Source of the DNA: Bartonella sp. AU16XJBT
GTDB taxonomy: Bacteria; Pseudomonadota; Alphaproteobacteria; Rhizobiales; Rhizobiaceae
NCBI RefSeq assembly: GCF_028618665.1
Contig: NZ_JAQITF010000008.1
Location: forward strand, 1-64,000
Length of the DNA stretch: 64,000 bases
Direction of reading: 5' to 3'
Shown: positions 57,842 through 64,000 of the stretch, piece after piece
Numbering within the stretch: the first letter of the stretch is position 1
Layout: each line of letters starts with the position of its first letter
The notes under the pieces: generated by a model
What the model was told of the DNA's origin: nothing
The model's input: only the letters and a program-made list of their open reading frames with translations
Database searches by the model: none
Position numbers and translations under genes: made by a program

Positions 57842-59203
57842 ATGTCTGATTTATCTTCAAATCGCTTGCCTAATCGCGCTTCTCGTGTCACCAATCAAGC
57901 GCTTTCTGCTATCGAGCGTTTTCTTCATATTGAAGCTCTTAGTGGTATTGTTCTTTTACTCGCTGCTGCTTCTGCCCTCATTTTTGCCAATTCTCAATAT
58001 GCTGCTCTCTATGAATCTTTTTGGCATACACCTCTTGGCTTTAATTTGGGTCATTTCACGCTTTCATGGGATTTACATTTTTGGGTTAATGATGCCCTTA
58101 TGACTATTTTCTTTCTCGTCGCTGGAATGGAAATTCGACGCGAAATTCATGAAGGTGCTCTTGCCGATTTTAAACAAGCAATCTTACCAATTGTTGCTGC
58201 AATAGGCGGCGTTTGTGTTCCTGCGATTATTTATTTCATCTTCAACTTTAACGAGGGACATATCCATGGTTGGGCTGTGCCAACAGCAACAGATATTGCC
58301 TTTGCTCTTGGTATTCTGGCGCTTCTTGGAAAAAAAATTCCTTCTAATCTTCATGTCATTCTTCTCTCATTAGCGATTATTGATGATATTATCGCTGTTC
58401 TTATTATTGCTTTTTTCTACTCAACAAACATTGATCCTAGTGGTCTATTGATTGCAGGGGGAGGTATTGCTCTGGTACTCTTTTTTCAATGGATCGGGCT
58501 TGCATCAGCATGGCTTTACATTTTACCTGGTGCAATCATCTGGTGGGGATTAATGGTAACAGGCGTTCATCCCTCACTTGCTGGTGTAATCTTAGGTATG
58601 ATGACGCCCGTTTTTCCTACACGCACTCTTGTAGCGCCACTCACCATGCTCAGCAACGCTATGCAAATTCTCCAAGAAAAAAACACAAAAACAGATCTCC
58701 ATCATATTTCAACTGCATTGAAAAAAATGCGTAAAGGGCAAAGGGCCATGATTGCTCCCGTAACACGTGTTCAAAAAGCTTTGCACCCATGGGTTGCATA
58801 CGGTATCATGCCGGTTTTTGCCTTTGCAAATGCTGGTGTTAGTTTTGCAAACTTTGATCTTTCTTCTGGCAAATCATTCTTAATTGTTTTTGGTGTTGTC
58901 ATTGGTCTTTTCGTTGGTAAGCCCCTTGGCATTATCACTGCTAGTTATCTAGCCGTGAAATCAGGACTATGCCGCCTTCCTCCTCAAATGACATGGGCCG
59001 GGATTTTACTCATTGGATTCTTAGCAGGAATTGGCTTTACAATGTCTATCTTTGTTTCAATGCTTGCTTTTAAGGATATTATCCTTCTTGATGCTGCCAA
59101 AATTGGGGTGCTTTGTGGTTCTGGTTTATCTGCTCTTATCGGTCTTGGATATGGATTTATTTATATTAAGCGCAACAAAGAAATTTCTCATAGTTCTGAA
59201 TAA
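57842..59203 (+). CDS. nhaA: Na+/H+ antiporter NhaA
   Basis: 453 residues from ATG 57842 behind TTGGAGTTGTTC. Exchanges Na+ for H+ across the inner membrane; about twelve helices. The signature VPTATDIAFALGILALLGKKIP and the ion-binding Asp pair in LSLAIIDDIIAVLIIAFFY are intact, as is FANAGVSF. Ends with a short polar tail. No regulator (nhaR) is next to it. Preceded by a 150-base gap. Confidence 0.95.
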   Translation: MSDLSSNRLPNRASRVTNQALSAIERFLHIEALSGIVLLLAAASALIFANSQYAALYESFWHTPLGFNLGHFTLSWDLHFWVNDALMTIFFLVAGMEIRREIHEGALADFKQAILPIVAAIGGVCVPAIIYFIFNFNEGHIHGWAVPTATDIAFALGILALLGKKIPSNLHVILLSLAIIDDIIAVLIIAFFYSTNIDPSGLLIAGGGIALVLFFQWIGLASAWLYILPGAIIWWGLMVTGVHPSLAGVILGMMTPVFPTRTLVAPLTMLSNAMQILQEKNTKTDLHHISTALKKMRKGQRAMIAPVTRVQKALHPWVAYGIMPVFAFANAGVSFANFDLSSGKSFLIVFGVVIGLFVGKPLGIITASYLAVKSGLCRLPPQMTWAGILLIGFLAGIGFTMSIFVSMLAFKDIILLDAAKIGVLCGSGLSALIGLGYGFIYIKRNKEISHSSE

Positions 59204-59778
59204 AACCAAACAATCATTTGCTTTGTTAGACTGATCTTTTAGCATAACCAAGGTGTTACCTACAGTTTTTGAAATGGGTGTATCTTCTTGTTAGGGTATT
59301 TTTATCTTATGTTCTTTCTGGTTAAAGGAACAAATTTGAAAGTCCCCATAAAAACATTAAGAACTGTTTTTTGTTTCATTGATCAGAGATAAGAATATTC
59401 AACTTCAAAAAGATTTGCTGTTATTATCGCCTCCGCTCTTAGCTTATTCTCTCTACTCAAATATATTTGTGCAGATCTCTACGAGTCGTTCTTATATCGC
59501 CATATGAGTATTTCAAGAGAATGAAAATATCATTATCATAACAGAAACTTGATAACCTTTTTGCATAACTTCTCTCTTCCAAACTTTTCAAAAAAATGCG
59601 CTGCAGTTTAATGATTACCAGTCGTTTCATTAACATATTAAGATATGTAATATTTTTCCAAAACTCTTAAATTATCGCGGACTAACTTTTAAAATTTTAG
59701 ATTTCACATAGAAACTAGATCATAAAGGAAAATAGAGCACAGATAAATTTTTCAATAATATTCATAAATGGGTGTATT
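59204..59778. other. Intergenic region, nothing recognised
   Basis: 575 bases between convergent nhaA and the thymidylate-kinase-like gene. No repeat copy, tRNA or coding frame is supported. Confidence 0.5.
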
Positions 59779-60453
59779 TCATTTATCATTAAAACAAGCC
59801 TTGTCTATATGGTATCGTACTTGATTATGAATTGAAGAAATAGAAGCGGTTCCATCAATGACGATAAATCGTTCGTCTATTTCTGATAAAAGTTGATAGA
59901 CTTCATAAACTTTTTCAATAAAGGAGAGCTTTTCTTCGTATTTTAAAGCTAAACCATCCCTTTTTTGCAATCGTTCGATAATAGCAGCAGGCGGCAAATG
60001 AAGATAAAATGTGATACAAGGTCTTGGGATAAATTGATTCAATTTAATCACACTTTCAAGTGAAAGCCCTCGAGCGTAAAAATAAGCAAGACTAGAATAA
60101 ACATATCGATCGCTAATTATAAAATTTTGCGATGAAGTTAAAGAGGGCTCGATAATTTCAAGCGTATGTTTTCGTCTATCTGTCGCAGCTAAAAGTGCTA
60201 AAAGCAATGGATCAATTGATTTTCCACTCTCTAAATAATCTCTAACCTCTTGATTATTTCTATACCAATGACTGGGTTGAAAAGTTTGTATGATATGTTT
60301 TTCTTGTGAGTAATGGCGAGAAATCTCTTGTACTTGAGTGGTCTTTCCACTCCCATCAAATCCGCATAGAGCACCAAAAGAACCAGCATATTGCTTCGAA
60401 GACCACATGGAATTATAAATATCTTTCTTAAGATACACTTTCTCTCCATTCAT
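59779..60453 (-). CDS. Thymidylate-kinase-like P-loop protein
   Basis: 224 residues. P-loop GFDGSGKTTQ near residue 31, the DR motif in ISDRYVYSSLAYFYARG, RPCITFYLHLPPAAIIERLQKR and a C-terminal helical lid are all dTMP kinase features. It differs from ordinary Tmk by an N-terminal extension of about 25 residues and by replacement of the usual PGGT-type thymidine loop (FQPSHWYRNNQEVRDYLESG here). It may be a second kinase or one acting on another nucleotide. It is isolated between two gaps of more than 500 bases, which suits acquired DNA. No clear ribosome-binding site for ATG 60453. Confidence 0.75.
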   Translation of the reverse strand: MNGEKVYLKKDIYNSMWSSKQYAGSFGALCGFDGSGKTTQVQEISRHYSQEKHIIQTFQPSHWYRNNQEVRDYLESGKSIDPLLLALLAATDRRKHTLEIIEPSLTSSQNFIISDRYVYSSLAYFYARGLSLESVIKLNQFIPRPCITFYLHLPPAAIIERLQKRDGLALKYEEKLSFIEKVYEVYQLLSEIDERFIVIDGTASISSIHNQVRYHIDKACFNDK

Positions 60454-60993
60454 ATAATTTACGTCATTTTACATCTAAAATCTTCTTGTCTAGAAATAAG
60501 GCATTTTATCTCTTGAAATCAGAGGTATGATATCAAGAACATTCTCCCCTTCAGCGTGAGAGCTTGAAATTTTTATAAATTATTTACTGCTAGGATAACA
60601 TTTTTAATTTTTAGCCAACTAAAAAGCAAATTCTGTAAGCTCTATAATGTTGACTCTGAAGTATAAATCCCCCTTTCATAACAGATACATGGTGCCATTC
60701 TTCTTCTCTTCAAAGCCCCTATGTAAACAATTCTCCTTTCTCTCTATCTTATATCTAAACGATTTATAAGAAGTATTTTATGATGTTGTCTCTTAAATAG
60801 TTTTTATTCCTATGCTAATCTTGTTTGTATACAAGCAAACAGTTTTTTGCTTCATCATAAAAAATCTTCAATGAAAAAATTTCACTGTATCAATTATTCT
60901 TATTTACATTAATAAGTGCGCGTTATGCTTATAAAGCGAATCACTCATACATATTAAAACTTTATGTTCTTGAAATTGAGCATTTAAAAATAC
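60454..60993. other. Intergenic region, nothing recognised
   Basis: 540 AT-rich bases between lysC and the thymidylate-kinase-like gene, both on the minus strand. No repeat copy is convincing and no frame is supported. Confidence 0.5.
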
Positions 60994-62250
60994 TTAACTC
61001 TTATCCAATCCATAAACAGCATGTAATGTTCTCACCGCAAGTTCAGTATAAGCGCTATCAATCAAAACAGAAATCTTTATCTCGGAAGTGGTGATTGCTT
61101 GAATATTAATCCCCTTTTCAGCCAAAGCCTTAAAAGCTGTCGCCGCAACACCTGCATGGCTACGCATTCCAATGCCAATCACAGATATTTTGGCAAGATC
61201 ACTTTCAAATTGGAGCACATCAAATCCAATTTCTTTGCGATTTTTTTCAAGAAGAGCAACGGCTTTTTCTACATCTGCTGATGGCACAGTAAAAGTCATA
61301 TCAGTTTTTGATCCATCTTCAGAAATATTTTGCACAATCATATCAACATTAATGCACTCTTCAGCCAAGGGACCAAAAATTGCTGCCGAAATCCCTGGAC
61401 GATCAGCAAGTCGACGCAGCGAAATTTGCGCTTCATCCTTAGCAAAAGCAATACCAGTAACATTTTGTTGTTCCACAATTTCATCCTCATCGCAAATAAG
61501 TGTTCCAGAAGAACTCATTGAATCCTCCATGCCTAAGGCATCGGGATCCTCAAAACTTGAACGCACAAAGGTACGAACCTTATGAACCATTGCTAATTCA
61601 ACAGAACGAACCTGTAAAACTTTTGCTCCAAGAGAAGCCATCTCTAGCATTTCTTCAAAAGCTACTTTTGGTAAACGGCGCGCTTTCGGTTCTATACGTG
61701 GATCCGTTGTATAAACACCATCCACATCCGTATAAATATCACAGCGATCAGCTTGTACAGCTGCGGCTATCGCAACAGCACTTGTATCTGACCCCCCACG
61801 CCCTAAGGTAGAAATCCGATTATCTGAAGCTAACCCCTGAAAACCAGCAATAACAGCAACCTGACCTTCCTGAAAACACTCTATTAAAAAAGATCCGTCA
61901 ATATCAGTAATGCGCGCACGACCATGCGCATTGTCTGTATGAATAGGGATCTGCCAACCAAGCCATGAACGCGCATTGATCCCCATTGCTTGAAGTGTCA
62001 AAGCCAGCAAACCTGAAGTGACTTGTTCACCAGAAGCCACCACAACATCATATTCACGAGCATCTCGCTGTATGGGCGAAGCATCACACGTCCATTGGAC
62101 AAGCTCATTAGTTTTACCCGCCATCGCAGAGACAACAACAGCAACCTCATTGCCTGCATCAACCTCTCTTTTGACGTGCCGTGCAACATTATGAATACAT
62201 TCAATGTTTGCTACAGACGTTCCACCAAATTTCATGACAATGCGCGCCAT
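60994..62250 (-). CDS. lysC: Aspartate kinase
   Basis: 418 residues from ATG 62250; the frame is open to 62304, but the added 18 residues precede the invariant start MARIVMKFGGTSVAN. Phosphorylates aspartate, first step to lysine, threonine and methionine. AAK-domain motifs: KFGGTSV, VVVSAMAGKTNEL, GFQGLASDNRISTLGRGGSDTSAVA and VYTTDPRIEP. Two C-terminal ACT domains (about 265-400) bind end products and give feedback control. Its product feeds ThrB and ThrC, also here. Divergent from ubiG. Confidence 0.95.
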   Translation of the reverse strand: MARIVMKFGGTSVANIECIHNVARHVKREVDAGNEVAVVVSAMAGKTNELVQWTCDASPIQRDAREYDVVVASGEQVTSGLLALTLQAMGINARSWLGWQIPIHTDNAHGRARITDIDGSFLIECFQEGQVAVIAGFQGLASDNRISTLGRGGSDTSAVAIAAAVQADRCDIYTDVDGVYTTDPRIEPKARRLPKVAFEEMLEMASLGAKVLQVRSVELAMVHKVRTFVRSSFEDPDALGMEDSMSSSGTLICDEDEIVEQQNVTGIAFAKDEAQISLRRLADRPGISAAIFGPLAEECINVDMIVQNISEDGSKTDMTFTVPSADVEKAVALLEKNRKEIGFDVLQFESDLAKISVIGIGMRSHAGVAATAFKALAEKGINIQAITTSEIKISVLIDSAYTELAVRTLHAVYGLDKS

Positions 62251-62443
62251 TAATAACACTCTTACCTTTACATCTCTTATCTCAAACGATAATGAGAATA
62301 ACATGCTGTATCAACGAACCATTTTCTCGACATAGCGAATATCTATCATTTGTGCAAGTTTCATTATGATTATATTAATTTCTCTTGACTTTGTATAAAA
62401 TCCTCTGGACTTGATCTGATCATTAAAAATAAAGGAAGGCAAC

Positions 62444-63187
62444 ATGATAGATGAAACACGAACAACTGTTGATCAAAGTGAACTTGATCACTTTTCACGT
62501 ATCGCTACAGAATGGTGGAATCCTCAAGGAAAATTTCGACCTCTTCACCAATTTAATCCAACACGTCTTGCTTACATCAGAGAAAAAATCTGTTTAGAAT
62601 TTAATCGTGACCCTGTCTCACTGACGCCTTTTGACAATTTGAAAATTCTTGATATTGGCTGTGGGGGGGGCTTGTTATGTGAACCAATGGCACGACTTGG
62701 CGCTACAGTTGTAGGCGTTGATGCCGCACAAACGAATATTGAAGTCGCAAAAATCCATGCTGCCCAAAGTAACCTTTCAATTGATTATCGCACGACGACA
62801 GCAGAAGCACTCGCCAATGAAGGAGAGAAATTTGATATCATCCTTAATATGGAAGTTGTTGAACATGTCGCTGACGTTAATCTCTTCATAAAAGCGACAG
62901 CAAAAATGCTAAAACCACAAGGGTTGATGTTTGTCGCAACACTCAACCGCACGTGGAAAGCATGGGGACTTGCTATTGTCGGCGCTGAATATATCCTCCG
63001 TTGGCTCCCTAAAGGAACCCATGATTATAAAAAATTCCTAAAACCTCGAGAACTTAAAAATTTCTTATCAAAAAACGCTCTGACTGTCATTGATGAGATA
63101 GGTATTACTTATAATCCATTAAACGACAGCTGGAATCGTTCAAAAGACATGGATGTTAACTATCTCCTTCTCGCAAAACGATCTTAA
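62444..63187 (+). CDS. ubiG: Ubiquinone biosynthesis O-methyltransferase UbiG
   Basis: 247 residues. Methylates two hydroxyls in ubiquinone synthesis with SAM. The SAM motif [25 protein letters not shown], and the later [25 protein letters not shown] are near invariant; [23 protein letters not shown] lies near the N-terminus. The GCGGG stretch is encoded by eight G in a row (62663-62670). ATG behind AAAGGAAGG. Divergent from lysC and 20 bases before the convergent glutaredoxin stop. Confidence 0.96.
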   Translation: MIDETRTTVDQSELDHFSRIATEWWNPQGKFRPLHQFNPTRLAYIREKICLEFNRDPVSLTPFDNLKILDIGCGGGLLCEPMARLGATVVGVDAAQTNIEVAKIHAAQSNLSIDYRTTTAEALANEGEKFDIILNMEVVEHVADVNLFIKATAKMLKPQGLMFVATLNRTWKAWGLAIVGAEYILRWLPKGTHDYKKFLKPRELKNFLSKNALTVIDEIGITYNPLNDSWNRSKDMDVNYLLLAKRS

Positions 63188-63207
63188 AGATATGTCATTT
63201 ACGGCAA

Positions 63208-63462
63208 TTATAGGTCTTGCAATAAAGAATTGAGTTTTCCCTCTGCTTCTAAAGCATAAAGATCATCACAACCACCAACGTGATAATCACCTATAAAAAT
63301 TTGTGGAAATGTATTACGTCCATTCGCGCGCTGCACCATTTCTTGACGAAGGGATGTGGAAGCATCAATATCTGTATATTTTACACCCTTTTTGTCCAGT
63401 AAATCACGTGCTTTTGTGCAATAAGGACAACCTGGACGTGTATAAATGATTATCTCTTTCAT
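63208..63462 (-). CDS. grxC: Glutaredoxin 3
   Basis: 84 residues, typical length. Reduces protein disulfides and glutathione mixed disulfides. Redox site CPYC near residues 12-15 (YTRPGCPYCTKARDLL), conserved FPQIFIGDYHVGGCDDLYALE with the cis-Pro region and glutathione-binding GGCDD. ATG behind GGAGGATAATACTT. The comF-type gene is upstream on the same strand with 51 bases between, so they may share a transcript. Confidence 0.95.
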   Translation of the reverse strand: MKEIIIYTRPGCPYCTKARDLLDKKGVKYTDIDASTSLRQEMVQRANGRNTFPQIFIGDYHVGGCDDLYALEAEGKLNSLLQDL

Positions 63463-63513
63463 AAGTATTATCCTCCAAGTATTTTTTTTAATAATATCTA
63501 CTTTAAATTCCCC

Positions 63514-64000
63514 TTAAGAAGAAGGAAAAATAGAATCTTCTTTAAGGACACGCGAAAATGTTAGCACATCAACCTGTTGTGCACCTGCATATTTTAATGC
63601 AGCAGCTGCTGCTGTAACTGTTGCACCCGTTGTAAATACATCATCAATCAGTAAAACAGAACATCCTTTAAGATATTTTTTAACTTTATGCGAAACCTTA
63701 AAAGCATTTTTTACGTTAAGTTTTCTTTCTCTTGAAGAAAGACTAACCTGCGGACGCGTATGCCGAGAACGAACAAGCCACCCCGGTTTTAAAAGCTTTT
63801 TTTGTGATGCTGCAATATAACGTGCAAGCTCAGCAGATTGATTATAACGTCTCTCCCAAAAACGACGAAAATGCAATGGAATGGGAATAATAACATCACA
63901 CTCTTCAATAACCTCACGTCCAGCAAACACCATCCAATTAGCCATAAAAGATGCCAATTCTATATGATCACCATATTTTAAGCGCGTTACCAAAGTACGT
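63514..64000 (-). CDS. ComF-family phosphoribosyltransferase-like protein, 5' end cut by the window
   Basis: C-terminal part (about 161 residues) of a double-zinc-ribbon/PRTase protein. Family marks are LVTRLKYGDH at the edge, VIIPIPLHFRRFWERRYNQSAELAR, RPQVSLSSRERKLNVKNAF and the PRPP-loop VLLIDDVFTTGATV. The frame continues past position 64000, so the TTG at 63993 is not a real start. In competent bacteria ComF helps DNA uptake; in many Proteobacteria its job is unknown. Its partner grxC follows downstream. Confidence 0.88.
   Translation of the reverse strand, partial: RTLVTRLKYGDHIELASFMANWMVFAGREVIEECDVIIPIPLHFRRFWERRYNQSAELARYIAASQKKLLKPGWLVRSRHTRPQVSLSSRERKLNVKNAFKVSHKVKKYLKGCSVLLIDDVFTTGATVTAAAAALKYAGAQQVDVLTFSRVLKEDSIFPSS

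Noticed and set aside
1-64000. tRNA, rRNA, CRISPR arrays, intact transposase or integrase genes
   Set aside because: Intergenic regions were read for T-loop-like GTTCGA segments, regular spacer arrays and recombinase motifs; none was convincing.

Overview
The window is AT-rich and reads as chromosome of an alphaproteobacterium, most likely a Bartonella. The evidence is an IalB-family exported protein, the gene orders ispH-thrB-rnhA, xseB-dxs-tlyA-rRNA methyltransferase and atpI-B-E-F'-F, a DUF6101 protein, and long decayed intergenic regions typical of that genus. This is recognition from family knowledge, not a database match. The species cannot be fixed.

Left end (1-3940) is accessory. It holds a broken filamentous-haemagglutinin fragment, a frameshifted lipoprotein gene, about 1 kb of very AT-rich DNA with an 11-bp phased TTCAAAG array, and then three tandem paralogues for small exported proteins (1834-3306). 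Each paralogue has a signal peptide, a conserved EGK-x-EK-(V/I)-x-EP core and a C-terminal hydrophobic segment, Gly-zipper-like in two of them. A clear rho-independent terminator closes the cluster. I recognise no named family for these; they are the best candidate for an undescribed system.

From 3944 onward the genes are mainly housekeeping: threonine synthesis (thrC, thrB) and aspartokinase (lysC); isoprenoid, quinone and heme-side-chain synthesis (dxs, ispH, ispE, a polyprenyl synthase, ubiA, ubiG, ctaB); riboflavin (ribB-like), chorismate (aroC), fatty acid (fabI), PLP (pdxH) and purine (purD) enzymes; translation and RNA modification (glyQS, tlyA, an RlmD-like enzyme, tsaC, trmN6-like); RNases HI and HII; F0 of the ATP synthase; GTPase Der; proteolysis (M16, TldD, SppA-like); NhaA, an SLC13/RCK transporter, and a large membrane GGDEF-EAL protein whose signature motifs are both degraded. 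The right edge cuts a comF gene.

Long gaps (notably 30.9-31.9, 45.1-46.7 and 49.3-51.2 kb) carry at least eight diverged copies of one roughly 350-400 bp dispersed repeat, in both orientations and sometimes in inverted pairs. Its head is close to TTGATTTATAA. No tRNA, rRNA, CRISPR array, intact transposase or integrase was seen. Several gene starts were moved from the longest open frame to an internal start that has a ribosome-binding site; each such case is noted.
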